The notes: a model not told the origin generated them from the sequence alone. 64,000 nucleotides of DNA from Chitinophaga filiformis (GCF_021646545.1 NZ_JAKIRP010000014.1:182969-246968), one strand, 5' to 3'. Numbered from the stretch's first letter, positions 52,069-61,934 are shown. Numbers and translations: made by a program.

Positions 52069-52407
52069 CTACATGGCAGCGGTGGTACGGGTAGTGATTA
52101 ATGCACAAGGCTGATTACCGATGATGAATGTATTTGTTCCGCCAACTTCCTGCAAAGTGATGTTGCCTATTGCAGGACCAATACTGAAGATAACGGTGGT
52201 AGTGGGACCTGTGGTAGTTAAGTAACGTGTAGCTCCGAGTGCAGTACAGAATATGGTGTTAGTAGAGTATACCGTTCCGAAAGTAGATATCTGAGTAGTA
52301 TATCTCCACACCGGAGAGGTATTGAATCTGCTGGCTTTAAAGGCAAGCATGCCGCCGATTCCCACAACAATAATCATGGCAATTAAGATAATTCTGGCTT
52401 TTTGCAT
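52069..52407 (-). CDS. Small exported protein, FKxxRF family, copy 2
   Basis: A 112-residue protein starting MQKARIILIAMIIVVGIGGMLAFKASRF, followed by NTSPVWRYTTQIST, one Cys in IFCTALG and one in QPCALITTRTTAAM. PVWRYTT is shared with copy 3. The likely cleavage is before FKA. It is the first gene of the reverse pair and divergent from the S9 peptidase with about 180 bases between. The layout (hydrophobic start, Phe-Lys after the cleavage site, two Cys, Thr-rich end) resembles small DUF6520-type Bacteroidota proteins, but this is a pattern judgement. Confidence 0.8.
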   Translation of the reverse strand: MQKARIILIAMIIVVGIGGMLAFKASRFNTSPVWRYTTQISTFGTVYSTNTIFCTALGATRYLTTTGPTTTVIFSIGPAIGNITLQEVGGTNTFIIGNQPCALITTRTTAAM

Positions 52408-52586
52408 GGCAATAGTTTTAGGGTGATAGATGTTCTGAAGTCAGGGTTAGTTTATCCAATTTACCCTGATATTTCGCCGCTTACTTTGGAGATCCTGTAT
52501 TTACTTAGGAGATGCTCCTGCTCTGTGGCGCGAATGGTGCTGTAATACTTCCGTACATTGTAGTACCTTAAAGTGACCCCGTTTAT

Positions 52587-55139
52587 ATGAAAAGCATTGC
52601 CATTGGGCTCTTATGCCTCTGTTATCTGCCCCTGCTGGCTCAAAAGCCATCTATTTCCAACACGTCTTATAAAAGTTGGGAATTGCTTTTTAACTGCGAT
52701 ATTTCTGATGATGGCAAATATGTCTGGTACACCTATGGGGCGGAGGTCACGGGAAGCACATTGGTGGTAAGGGCTGTCAACGGCGATTATAAAAAGATCT
52801 TCACGGGTGTGCGGGAAGCGGCCTTCGCAGCGGATAATAAACATCTTATCTTCATTTCGGGTGAAGGCCTGGGGATTCTTTGGCTGGGTACTAATGATGT
52901 GGAATCCCTTCCAGGTGTCAACAATTTCACCTTGCCGGAAGAGGGCAATGGCGAATGGCTGAAGGCACAACATGGGGATACACTGCTTGTCAGGAACCTG
53001 CGTACCGGCAAGGAGGCGTATTACCCGGATGCAATGCCGGCTTATTTCAACCGGCAGGGCACTGTCCTGATACTAAAAATACAGGATTGTTTGATCTGGA
53101 TGGATCTGCAGCACAAGCAACAAAAACAGATCGCTACTAAAAAAAACATCAGCAATATTACATTCGATCATTCAGGAACACGCCTTGCCTTCACTGCAGG
53201 CGATCCCGCGGCAGCGGAGATCCATTATTACAGGCATGATATGGATAGCGCCCGTCTGCTTGTGTCGCCGAAGAAGAAGGAATTCCTCCCTGCCAGTGGT
53301 ATGCTGCAGTTTAGCAAGGATGACCGCTTACTGTTTTTCAAAGTGGTAAAGAAAAAGGGAGACACTGCTAAAGACAGCAGCATTATTACGGATAAATTAG
53401 CGATCTGGGATTATCGGGATGTACGTTTACACTCCCAGCAGCCACCGGATCCGTATGCACAATTCTCCGCAGTCATTCCCATATCCGGCGGAAATATCAT
53501 TCAACTGGAAAATGTAGATAGTACGGTATGTGGTGCGCCGGGCAATCATTTCGCGATGGTCTGCAATGTCACTAATGAAGAAGACGCCTATTGGAATCCC
53601 CGGCAGATACCCGCTTATGATCTTATATCGCTTACTGATGGCAGCCGGCGGAATATTATCCGTTCGCCGCAGCAGGTATTTCAGATCGAGTTATCACCTA
53701 CAGAACGGTTTGTTACCTGGTTTGATGTGCAGGGAAAACATTATTTCAGCTATGAGATCAGTAGTGGTATTACGCGGAATATTTCTGCAGGCATTCCCAC
53801 TTCATTGATTAATACGCATATCAGCCGGAAAGAAGTACTGCCTTATGGTATGGCCGGCTGGTTAGCCAATGATACCCGCGTACTCATTTATGATGAATTT
53901 GACATCTGGCTGCTGGATCCAACAGGCAAATTGCCGCCGTTGAATATCACCAATGGTTATGGTCATCAACATCAGACTACTCTGCGGATCGTATATCCGC
54001 AGGAACTGCCTACCCTGAAGCTGAATGCATCCCTGCTCATTACATGCCTGGACAGTAACAGGTATAATGGCTTTACGTATATCAAAGCAGGCGCTAATAC
54101 GGCTATTACGCTGCCCACGCTGGAGCCTTGTGTTTACCATTTCCCGGCATTGGTGGTGCACGAGCCGCCACCACCCATCAAAGCTCGCAAGGCCGGTATT
54201 TACCTGCTACAGCACCAAAGCGATACTGCAGCGCCTAACCTGGTCGCGACTACCGATTTCCGGCATTTTAACCGCCTCTCGGATATTCAGCCCCAGCATG
54301 CTTTCAACTGGCTCCAGGCACGCCTTGTGCGCTGGCCTGTTTCCGATAGCCTGACTGGTACGGGGATATTGTATAAACCGGAGGACTTTGACAGTACGAA
54401 AAAGTATCCTGTTATTTTCCATTACTACGAGGAGAAGAGTAAGGGACTATACGTCTTTCCTAGCGTGCGCCTAAGCACCGGAGATATCAATATCCCCTGG
54501 TATGTGAGCAATGGTTATCTTGTTTTCGTACCGGATATTTATCGCCCTACCGGGCTGTCAGGGGCATCTATTCTCCGCACCGTCACTTCAGCTGTACAAT
54601 ACCTGTCATCCCTCCCCTATGTGAATACACAAAAAATGGGCTTACAGGGGCATAGCTTTGGCGGCTATGAAACCAACTACCTGATCACGCATACTAATCT
54701 ATTTGCGGCTGCCCAGGCCTCTGCCGGTCCGGCAGACCTATTTGGCTTACATGGTGGAACGGGTTTTGGAGGAAGAAGTTATCATTATATATCTGAAGTA
54801 GGGCAGCTGAATCAGGGAGCAGCTCCCTGGGAGGCCCCTCAGACCTATCTGCAAGGGTCTCCAGTCCTGTTGGCAGATAAGGTAACGACTCCGCTGTTAT
54901 TAATGCATAATAAAGACGATGGCGCGGTACCGTTCTCTCAATCCGTAGCCTTTTTTACGGCGTTAAGGCGATTGGGAAAACCCGTTTGGTTATTGGAATA
55001 TGAAGGAGAAGGACATGTGTTGTTTGATCCTGGCTGTCTGCTGGATTTTAATATGAAGCAGCAGGCGTTTTTTGACCATTATTTGAAGAATAAGCAGCTT
55101 CCCCTATGGATGTCCAGGCCTGGTTTCATTTCTAAATAA
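52587..55139 (+). CDS. Exported S9-family prolyl oligopeptidase-like serine peptidase
   Basis: An 850-residue peptidase with a signal peptide (IAIGLLCLCYLPLLAQ). About 550 residues of beta-propeller-like repeats precede the alpha/beta hydrolase domain. Catalytic Ser in LQGHSFGGYETNYL, Asp in NKDDGAVPF and His in GEGHVLFDPG are all present. It probably removes dipeptides or cuts short peptides outside the cytoplasm. Small FKxxRF proteins flank it on both sides, but no shared operon is evident except with the 55164 gene, 24 bases downstream. Confidence 0.93.
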   Translation: MKSIAIGLLCLCYLPLLAQKPSISNTSYKSWELLFNCDISDDGKYVWYTYGAEVTGSTLVVRAVNGDYKKIFTGVREAAFAADNKHLIFISGEGLGILWLGTNDVESLPGVNNFTLPEEGNGEWLKAQHGDTLLVRNLRTGKEAYYPDAMPAYFNRQGTVLILKIQDCLIWMDLQHKQQKQIATKKNISNITFDHSGTRLAFTAGDPAAAEIHYYRHDMDSARLLVSPKKKEFLPASGMLQFSKDDRLLFFKVVKKKGDTAKDSSIITDKLAIWDYRDVRLHSQQPPDPYAQFSAVIPISGGNIIQLENVDSTVCGAPGNHFAMVCNVTNEEDAYWNPRQIPAYDLISLTDGSRRNIIRSPQQVFQIELSPTERFVTWFDVQGKHYFSYEISSGITRNISAGIPTSLINTHISRKEVLPYGMAGWLANDTRVLIYDEFDIWLLDPTGKLPPLNITNGYGHQHQTTLRIVYPQELPTLKLNASLLITCLDSNRYNGFTYIKAGANTAITLPTLEPCVYHFPALVVHEPPPPIKARKAGIYLLQHQSDTAAPNLVATTDFRHFNRLSDIQPQHAFNWLQARLVRWPVSDSLTGTGILYKPEDFDSTKKYPVIFHYYEEKSKGLYVFPSVRLSTGDINIPWYVSNGYLVFVPDIYRPTGLSGASILRTVTSAVQYLSSLPYVNTQKMGLQGHSFGGYETNYLITHTNLFAAAQASAGPADLFGLHGGTGFGGRSYHYISEVGQLNQGAAPWEAPQTYLQGSPVLLADKVTTPLLLMHNKDDGAVPFSQSVAFFTALRRLGKPVWLLEYEGEGHVLFDPGCLLDFNMKQQAFFDHYLKNKQLPLWMSRPGFISK

Positions 55140-55163
55140 GTGATTAAGCATTAACTTTATGGC

Positions 55164-55484
55164 ATGGACTTTATTAATTTATCCAGCTTTCAGCTGATCA
55201 CATCCAAATATGGAAGCGAAGAAGGAGGAACGTACTTTGATGAGGAGGAAAGCCTCGCACATGATATCTTACCTGACCGGATCATCTTTTACACCAATTA
55301 TCTGGACTACCGGTCCTATGAAGTGTATATCCATGAAGGCGTTCTTCATGTGAAGAAAACGCGGCTGGATAACTATAAATTACACGATAAGGCGAAAGTT
55401 ATTGAAGACACAATGGATGAGGAAGACCACGAAGAACTCGACCAGTTGTGGAAGCGGATGGAGCAGGATTTAGTGCATACATAA
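55164..55484 (+). CDS. Small acidic cytosolic protein of unknown function
   Basis: A 106-residue acidic protein with no signal or membrane segment (MDFINLSSFQLITSKYG, DILPDRIIFYTNYLDYRSYEVYIHEG, DEEDHEELDQLWKRMEQDL). The first part may form a beta sheet and the end is an acidic helix. It follows the S9 peptidase by 24 bases. Small acidic proteins of this kind are sometimes immunity proteins; there is no evidence for that here. Confidence 0.65.
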   Translation: MDFINLSSFQLITSKYGSEEGGTYFDEEESLAHDILPDRIIFYTNYLDYRSYEVYIHEGVLHVKKTRLDNYKLHDKAKVIEDTMDEEDHEELDQLWKRMEQDLVHT

Positions 55485-55572
55485 AGGCAACCAAATATCC
55501 CTTACTGCCAATCAATTTGTGCTTAGTCCTAAGTGGATAAATAACCCGTTATCGTAGCTTTAGTTAAAAACC

Positions 55573-55923
55573 ATGAAAACAGCAAGACTCTTTCTTTCTC
55601 TAATTGCCCTGCTGGCAGTTGTGGGAGGTGCTTTTGCCTTTAAGGCTTTCAGGTTTAATGGGAACCCAGTATGGAGATATACAACTTCTATTTCTATCGC
55701 TGGCGGTGTGTATTTTTCGACAAGTTCGTTTTGTACTTCAGCAAATGCAACGAAATTCTTTACAACAAACTGTGTTGAAATAACAATTACATACACATCA
55801 ACAATACGACCTGGATCACCGTCTACAATTACGTTAAGAAATGCAGTAAATCCAGACTTAACATTTACAATTCCAGCAACTTCATGTACCCTTACTACTA
55901 CATGTACAACTGCTATTTTATAG
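55573..55923 (+). CDS. Small exported protein, FKxxRF family, copy 3
   Basis: A 116-residue protein: signal peptide ending GGAFA before FKAFRF, then NGNPVWRYTTSIS, Cys in SSFCTSA, a run rich in Thr/Ile, and a Cys-rich C terminus (SCTLTTCTTAIL). The first 86 bases of the gene differ at one position from those of copy 4 (56296), while the mature part is about half identical, so the 5' end looks recently copied or converted. Confidence 0.82.
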   Translation: MKTARLFLSLIALLAVVGGAFAFKAFRFNGNPVWRYTTSISIAGGVYFSTSSFCTSANATKFFTTNCVEITITYTSTIRPGSPSTITLRNAVNPDLTFTIPATSCTLTTTCTTAIL

Positions 55924-56295
55924 TAACAGTTAGGCTCATACGCATTCTCAAAAAGCGAAAGAGCTTAACTATGTACCAGCAAATTAGTCACATTTCTTCT
56001 TCATGCTCCTTGATAAGCAGTCGAGCTTTCGCAATAGTCAACTATTTTAAAGCATTGCATGATAGGACCAGCCCGGCTATCCATGAAATGAGGGGAAGGA
56101 ACGTCCGATTTGGCCCGCCGGAGTTGAATTCTAATATTAAGCAGTAGGAATTCTTTATTGTTGCATGAATAACAAAAATATTCCCGCGCGAATGCAACAA
56201 TGAGAAAATCTGATCTACGCACCTCTGGGTACTATGAATTTTTCTTTAGTACTAACTGTATACATAGACTATTACAGTATTTTTGAAAAAAAACC
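55924..56295. other. 372-base gap between copies 3 and 4
   Basis: No clear gene. Composition from about 55960 to 56220 differs from the flanks (mixed GC) and could be an old insertion; overlapping ORFs on both strands match nothing I recognise. The last 15 bases (GAAAAAAAACC before ATG) resemble those before copy 3. Confidence 0.35.
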
Positions 56296-56646
56296 ATGAA
56301 AACAGCAAGACTCTTTCTTTCTCTAATTGCCCTTCTGGCAGTTGTGGGAGGTGCTTTTGCCTTTAAGGCTTTCAGGTTTAACAGTACGCCGGCATGGAGA
56401 TATACCAATTCTATCACAATAGGTGGGAGTGTGTATTCTTCAACAGTGCCGTTTTGCACATCAACAGACCCGGTGTCTTTCTTTACTACACTCTGTTTTG
56501 AAATAACAACTACCAATTCAACGACAGTAAGAACAGGTCCACCGGCTACCATTACGTTAAGGTATACTGCGAATACCACCCTGACGTATACAATACCAGA
56601 AACGTCTTGTATCACCCTTACGACATGCGTGACTAATATTCTATAA
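56296..56646 (+). CDS. Small exported protein, FKxxRF family, copy 4
   Basis: A 116-residue protein with the same signal peptide as copy 3 (one silent base change), then NSTPAWRYTNSITIGGSVY, Cys in PFCTST, TLCFEIT and the end SCITLTTCVTNIL. The mature part shares the Cys positions with copy 3. It is likely folded by disulfides outside the cytoplasm; a thioredoxin-like lipoprotein gene lies just downstream on the other strand. Confidence 0.82.
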   Translation: MKTARLFLSLIALLAVVGGAFAFKAFRFNSTPAWRYTNSITIGGSVYSSTVPFCTSTDPVSFFTTLCFEITTTNSTTVRTGPPATITLRYTANTTLTYTIPETSCITLTTCVTNIL

Positions 56647-56669
56647 AATAGTGCTTTCGGATTATCAAT

Positions 56670-56708
56670 ACTCCTAACAGATCCTGGCCAGGACAAACTG
56701 TTAGGAGT
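56670..56708. terminator. Hairpin between convergent genes
   Basis: Perfect 11-base stem ACTCCTAACAG / CTGTTAGGAGT with the palindrome TCCTGGCCAGGA in its loop. It overlaps the stop codon of the thioredoxin-like gene. T tracts are weak, so termination is probable but not certain. Confidence 0.55.
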
Positions 56709-57192
56709 TTATTACTTTCTTCAAGGAATCCACGCTTACGCCTCCGATCACTATTTGTTTGAATTCTTTCTTTTTATCGTAGATCACCAGGTATGGGAAG
56801 CCGGGTGCTTTGTAATAGGTAAAGAAAAAGCCTTTCATGTCCTTCCCTATTGTTACATTCTTATATTTATCCAGTTTGAATAGGGTATCATACATCTGAA
56901 TTTCCTTAAAATCTGCCATAGTCGCCATATAAAAGCGCACATCTTTTAGCTCATCCATCCGCTTGGTGATTTCCCTTGTCAAGCTTTGGCAATAGGGACA
57001 GTCCGGCCCAAAGAAGAACAATACCACTGGTTTCCCCTTAGGAATCTTAGCTGTGTTTAACTTCACAGTCGTATCCAGTAACTGGATATCAAAAGGCGGC
57101 AGGTCTTTATCAATACCAGGAGGCAAAGCGCGGCTATATTTCGTACAACTGGCTATTCCGGCTAATACTAAGACTAACAACAACGATCTCAT
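56701..57192 (-). CDS. Thioredoxin-like lipoprotein (CPYC)
   Basis: A 163-residue lipoprotein (lipobox GIASC, Cys 16) with an AhpC/TSA or TlpA-like thioredoxin fold: PVVLFFFGPDCPYCQSLTREI with redox pair Cys 65/Cys 68, FPYLVIYDKKKEFKQIVIGG with the cis-Pro. Acts in the periplasm on disulfides. Its ATG overlaps the stop of the upstream fusion gene (TAATG), so the two are translationally coupled. Confidence 0.9.
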   Translation of the reverse strand: MRSLLLVLVLAGIASCTKYSRALPPGIDKDLPPFDIQLLDTTVKLNTAKIPKGKPVVLFFFGPDCPYCQSLTREITKRMDELKDVRFYMATMADFKEIQMYDTLFKLDKYKNVTIGKDMKGFFFTYYKAPGFPYLVIYDKKKEFKQIVIGGVSVDSLKKVINS

Positions 57193-60100
57193 TACGATTG
57201 AATTTTATTATTGGCTGCCTTCCAGATATAATCCAGCAGTAGCAATCCAAAGGAGAAAAATATTAATATTGGAAGCATCTGGAACCGCAACGCAATCTGG
57301 GAGGCGAATACGCTGAACCCAAAATTGATAATCCAGAGGCCGAAGGCTAATAGCAAACCTATTGACAAGGCCCTGTTATGTTTGATGCCATGGAGTATTA
57401 CAAACCCTACAAGGCTGAATAAGAACACCACATTCATCACACCAACCAGGATGGGATAAAAGCTGAGTATCGTTACTTTCAAATCCTTGAAATGTGTTTT
57501 CAGCTTCCTCGATTCAAAGCCAAACCACATTTGCCCAATTGGAGCAATACTATCCTTACCCATGTTGTATGTATCTAAGAACTCAACTGGTGGCGCATAG
57601 TACTTCATAGTGTTAGGCAGTAAATAATACTGGGCAAATGTGGTGGGATATTGCCTGATCAGGTACGAGCCATATTCGGCGAAAAGAGGCCCTACGGTAG
57701 CCCACTTCTTTAATATATGTGCGGTTGAGTCCTTTTTGAATTGATTGTGCATATATTGCTGCAACGGCGATTTCGGGTCCCACATATACCATGTATTCGC
57801 AATCATCATTTCCTGCTGGTGCATGAAGATATTTTTGGTGGTATCAAAGTAAGTCCGCACCATCTTGTCCAGCTGCTTAAACTTAGCCGGCATGGGAGGT
57901 GGTGGCTCATCTTGCACAAAACGGTATGCATACAAGGCATTATTGGCCATCTGCCAGCCGCTGAAAGGTGAGAACTGGCGGATGCCAGTTAGCCGGTCAT
58001 ACTGATTGCTGGTGTGCCATACAAATCCTGCTATGAGAATAACACTGGATAAAATTCCCACTACCTTTCTTTTCCAAGGCTGACGGCTGATAATAAATGC
58101 CAACGCAGCAACAATTGGATAGAACAAGGCATTATATCTTACTGTGAATGCCAGGAGGATAACAACAGCATGTAAAATGATTAAGGTTTGGTTCGGTCTA
58201 TGGAGTATCCAGAGTAATAATGTAAACCATATAAGGCTAAGACTCAAAAACAACGCATCGCTGGAAACATAATTCGCCATGTAAAGAAATACCGGGTTAA
58301 ATACCATACCCACATAGAGCACGCCGAATGCAACTTTTCCTGGTTTATAGAAGTAAGCAAGGGTAAATACAAGGGCGAGGGCACTTGCCTGCAACAGCAA
58401 ATATTGGAATCCAACCAGTGCGGTATCTGATATGGTTAGCGTACTGAAGAAACGCAGGAATTTTGAGTAGCCAATCGGATACGTGTTTATGCTAAAATTC
58501 CCATAAGCAGATTCGAGATACACGTAAGAATCCCCATCAATAAACCCTGCTGAAGGATATAAATGTTTGAAGATGAAAAACTGGACAATGACGGCTAAAC
58601 CAGCGAACCAGACGAGCGCTTTATTCCAGGGGAGATCCCAGAGGAATTCTTTGAAGGAAGGAACGCGCTTAGGCGCAGCAGCTACAGGCGCCGCGTCGCC
58701 GGATTTTTCCTCGTGGTATTCCTGTTCTGTATTGATAGCCCAGATATTATCTTTTGTGGTGATACCTTCTATAATATTGTCTACCGCTACCATTGCTGTC
58801 AGCATGGAATGGTCTGCATTGTTGTATTTATGCATGCCATTACGTCCCACCAGGAACAGGTTCTCCAGTTGATCTGTATACGCTCTTACCTTATCGAAAT
58901 GAGCATAAGCACCAAAATAAGCGGGATAGGTCTTTTCCACTCTCAGTACGGTGCTGTCCAGCACATTCTCTGATGTAGCCAGGCCGATCTTTTCAAGTTC
59001 CCTGATGGCTAATGCTGCGATCTCTGTATCTGGCAGCTTCCAGAAATCATCAGTTTCATTACAGAAGAATTCCATACCCACCCAGGCGGTGTCAGGATCT
59101 TTTACCATATACGGGCTCCAGTTGTTGAATAACTGCAGCCTGCCCACCTTTACGTCTTTCTCTTGTATATAGATCCAGGTATCTTCCAGTTTCAATGGCT
59201 TCCACTCCCCGGTATGTTTATCCAGGAAAGAAAGTTTACGGAGCAGGATACCCACGGTAATGAAATCCCTGTACTGCAGCTTAGAGGCTATGTCCTTAAC
59301 CTGTTCGGGTACTTCCCCTATTATTCCTCCAATCAACTCTTTTACTGGCATCGTGCTGAAGAAATAATCCCCTGTCAGGGATAACTCTTCCCCTGTTTGA
59401 TTATTGACAGCACTAATAGCCGTTACTTTGTTATCGTCAGTATAAATATGCTTTACATCATGATGCATGTGAATAATGCCTCCCATCTCCTGAACCTGGC
59501 GGGCTACTTCCTCCCATAATTGACCGGGGCCAAGTTTGGGATAAAAGAATTGTTCTATCAGGCTGGTTTCAGTGTCTTTTTGCGCAACATCCACAGAAGC
59601 CTTTTTCTTCTTTCTGCTCAGCTCCTGGATGGCATGCTCTATCGCCTTGCGGATACTTACGCCTTTGATGCGTTGTGCCCCCCATTCGGCGGGAATTTCA
59701 TCACAAGGCACACCCCACACCTTTTCTGTATAGTCCTTGAAAAAGAGATGGTATAAAGTCTTCCCAAACCGGTTGATCATAAAGTCAGCCAGACTCTTTT
59801 CAGGCTTGCGTGGGAATAACTGTGCCCAGAGGTAAGAAAATAGAATGGCGATAGTCCTGGCTACGCCTAGTTTCCTCAGCGTATCTATAGATAGAGTAAT
59901 TGGATAAGTAAAAAAGCGACGTAAGAAGTAAATCCTGGACAAGCGTTTGCGCACCAGCATCACCTTATCAGGATCGTTGCTCTTTAGGTTCTCAGGCAGA
60001 TCCTTTCTATTAATATCCCGGGACTTATTCTGGTACCTGATCTTAAAAGACTCCTCACTACCAGGCTGCAAAGGCAGAATATTCAGCCACCAATGCATCA

Positions 60101-60302
60101 CTCGGTCAGACTTCGAGAAGAACCGGTGCCCCCCGATATCCATGCGGTTCCCTTTATAATTAATCGTCTTTGAGATACCACCTATATCTCCGCTTTTTTC
60201 TAATATAATGGGGATAATGTCAGTGCGGTGTAACATCTCATAAGCGGCAGTCAATCCTGCGGGGCCTGCTCCTATGATAATGGCATTTCTTTTAGACTCC
60301 AT
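57192..60302 (-). CDS. Fusion: FAD-dependent amine-oxidase-like protein plus polytopic membrane (glycosyltransferase-like) domain
   Basis: A 1036-residue protein. Residues 1-~540 form a NAD(P)/FAD oxidoreductase of the protoporphyrinogen oxidase / UDP-galactopyranose mutase superfamily: AIIIGAGPAGLTAAYEML, LEKSGDIGGIS, MDIGGHRFFSK and the C-terminal FLVGRNGMHKYNNADHSMLTAMVAV. An Ala/Pro-rich linker follows, then from ~565 a membrane domain with about ten segments and GDSYVYLESAYG, YPIGYSKFLRFFS, NYVSSDALFLSLS and RYNALFYPI, matching the neighbour at 60405 throughout. That domain resembles GT-C-type glycosyltransferases (acidic motif in an early loop). The joined activity may build or modify a lipid-linked sugar; inference. 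Confidence 0.85.
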   Translation of the reverse strand: MESKRNAIIIGAGPAGLTAAYEMLHRTDIIPIILEKSGDIGGISKTINYKGNRMDIGGHRFFSKSDRVMHWWLNILPLQPGSEESFKIRYQNKSRDINRKDLPENLKSNDPDKVMLVRKRLSRIYFLRRFFTYPITLSIDTLRKLGVARTIAILFSYLWAQLFPRKPEKSLADFMINRFGKTLYHLFFKDYTEKVWGVPCDEIPAEWGAQRIKGVSIRKAIEHAIQELSRKKKKASVDVAQKDTETSLIEQFFYPKLGPGQLWEEVARQVQEMGGIIHMHHDVKHIYTDDNKVTAISAVNNQTGEELSLTGDYFFSTMPVKELIGGIIGEVPEQVKDIASKLQYRDFITVGILLRKLSFLDKHTGEWKPLKLEDTWIYIQEKDVKVGRLQLFNNWSPYMVKDPDTAWVGMEFFCNETDDFWKLPDTEIAALAIRELEKIGLATSENVLDSTVLRVEKTYPAYFGAYAHFDKVRAYTDQLENLFLVGRNGMHKYNNADHSMLTAMVAVDNIIEGITTKDNIWAINTEQEYHEEKSGDAAPVAAAPKRVPSFKEFLWDLPWNKALVWFAGLAVIVQFFIFKHLYPSAGFIDGDSYVYLESAYGNFSINTYPIGYSKFLRFFSTLTISDTALVGFQYLLLQASALALVFTLAYFYKPGKVAFGVLYVGMVFNPVFLYMANYVSSDALFLSLSLIWFTLLLWILHRPNQTLIILHAVVILLAFTVRYNALFYPIVAALAFIISRQPWKRKVVGILSSVILIAGFVWHTSNQYDRLTGIRQFSPFSGWQMANNALYAYRFVQDEPPPPMPAKFKQLDKMVRTYFDTTKNIFMHQQEMMIANTWYMWDPKSPLQQYMHNQFKKDSTAHILKKWATVGPLFAEYGSYLIRQYPTTFAQYYLLPNTMKYYAPPVEFLDTYNMGKDSIAPIGQMWFGFESRKLKTHFKDLKVTILSFYPILVGVMNVVFLFSLVGFVILHGIKHNRALSIGLLLAFGLWIINFGFSVFASQIALRFQMLPILIFFSFGLLLLDYIWKAANNKIQS

Positions 60303-60404
60303 AATATGGTATTGAATAATTGTAAACAGGGCGCCTCAAGGGTCGTGGTTAACTGTTCTAAAATACCACAGTATGCGTTCTGAATTGTTAGGAGAAAGCG
60401 GATA

Positions 60405-61934
60405 TTATATTGCCGGGTCAACGACTGGTTCAACGTCTTCTTTTTCGGGTTTTGATTCCTGGAAGCTTTGTTTGATCACAAACTCTAGCAGCAAGCCGGC
60501 AAAGGCAAGTGTGAAGATGAATGGGAATGCCTGGTACCGGAGAACGATTGGCGAAGCAAATACGCTAAATGCCAGGTTACTGAGCCATATCAACAGCATG
60601 ATCCATAATACAGTTCGGTAATAAGGGCTGACTTTTGAGAAGCCTCCAAGGACGACAAACCCGATAAATCCAAAGAAGAATATGACGTTGATCATGGCTA
60701 GTAACAGCGGGAATATTGCAGTGAGAATGATCATTTTGTTCTTAGAGAAGTGATGAACATTGTTGGACTTATAACCAAACCAGCTTACTGCGCCTGGATC
60801 AACAGTGTCGCTGCCCATATTGTATATTCCTAAGAACTCGGTGGGTGGAGAATAATAATTTATAAAATTAGGCCAGATATAATACCGAAGGAATTCAGCT
60901 GGATACTGTTTGATTAACCAGGCACCATATTGGCCATAAAAATTTGAAACAGAAGCCCAACGTTTGAGATACGGTGTAGTGCTATCCTTTTTGTATTTGT
61001 CGATCAAATATAACTTTAAAGGAGCCTTATCATCCCATAAGTAATAGATACCCAACTCCTGGTCAGGCCTTTGCTTTAGTCGGTTAAGGGAATCCATATG
61101 CTTTATGGTAATAGAGTGAATTCTCGCAAATTGTTTTGGGACAGGGCCTCTCTTGGCAGGAGGGACATGAGCATACATGAATAAGGCATTGCTTCCCATT
61201 TGCCAGCCCCCAAAAGGAGAAAATGTGGCCACTCCCAGCCTATCTTGAAATGTAAGTGTTGTATAGAGTAGGAACCAGCCGACAGGCACAATAACAATAG
61301 CTATTCTCAACAACTTTTCTTTAATGGTGCCATTTGCCAGTAATACAACGAGAACGCTTATAAAAGGATAATACAAGGCATTGTAACGCACGGAGAATAC
61401 AACCCCCAGGACCAGGGCGTGGAAGATGAACATTTTACCGACAGGGCGATATAGTATCCAAAACAGGCTTGTTATCCATAAAAGACTGAAAGTCGCGAAT
61501 AACGCATCACTGGATACAAAGTTAGCAATGTACAGCCAGAGCGGATTTAAGATAAGAAAGGCAAATAACATCCTCATTGTCCATTTGCCTGGCTGCAACA
61601 AGTATTTTATAGAGAATAAGAAAAAGAGTATGGCTAGTTGCAGCAAAAAATATTGAACAATCACCAGTCCGGTGTCCGACCGATTAAATACACTAATGAA
61701 GCGGAGGAATTTGGAGTAGCCTACTGGCCACATGTTTATATTGACGTTATTGTATGCCGCGTCTATATAAGAGTAAGAATCTGGTAAAAAATTTGGAAAG
61801 GGATATAATTTAATTATAACAAATAACAATATGCCGGCCATAAATACAGATATAATTAGGCAAATCCGGCTTTCTTTATGCTCCCATATATCCTTAAAAA
61901 AATCAGTGGGGAGTAAAGGGGCTTTAAGTGTCAT
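60405..61934 (-). CDS. Polytopic membrane protein, GT-C-like, paralogue of the fusion's C-terminal domain
   Basis: A 509-residue membrane protein if started at MTLKAPLLPTDFF; the frame is open to 62060, which would add 42 residues with one more hydrophobic segment. It shares with the fusion at 57192: PDSYSYIDAAYNN, WPVGYSKFLRF, NFVSSDALFATFS, ILYRPVG, RYNALYYPF, FSPFGGWQMGSNALF and FSVFASPIVLRYQAFPFIF. The Asp in DSYSYID sits in the first loop, as the catalytic Asp does in GT-C enzymes. The IS66 element begins just upstream, so its promoter may be disturbed. Donor and acceptor unknown. Confidence 0.8.
   Translation of the reverse strand: MTLKAPLLPTDFFKDIWEHKESRICLIISVFMAGILLFVIIKLYPFPNFLPDSYSYIDAAYNNVNINMWPVGYSKFLRFISVFNRSDTGLVIVQYFLLQLAILFFLFSIKYLLQPGKWTMRMLFAFLILNPLWLYIANFVSSDALFATFSLLWITSLFWILYRPVGKMFIFHALVLGVVFSVRYNALYYPFISVLVVLLANGTIKEKLLRIAIVIVPVGWFLLYTTLTFQDRLGVATFSPFGGWQMGSNALFMYAHVPPAKRGPVPKQFARIHSITIKHMDSLNRLKQRPDQELGIYYLWDDKAPLKLYLIDKYKKDSTTPYLKRWASVSNFYGQYGAWLIKQYPAEFLRYYIWPNFINYYSPPTEFLGIYNMGSDTVDPGAVSWFGYKSNNVHHFSKNKMIILTAIFPLLLAMINVIFFFGFIGFVVLGGFSKVSPYYRTVLWIMLLIWLSNLAFSVFASPIVLRYQAFPFIFTLAFAGLLLEFVIKQSFQESKPEKEDVEPVVDPAI

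Noticed and set aside
55884..56147. 87-codon forward frame and its reverse-strand shadow in the gap between small-protein copies
   Set aside because: It overlaps the end of copy 3 in another frame; residues match nothing known and both strands are similarly open.
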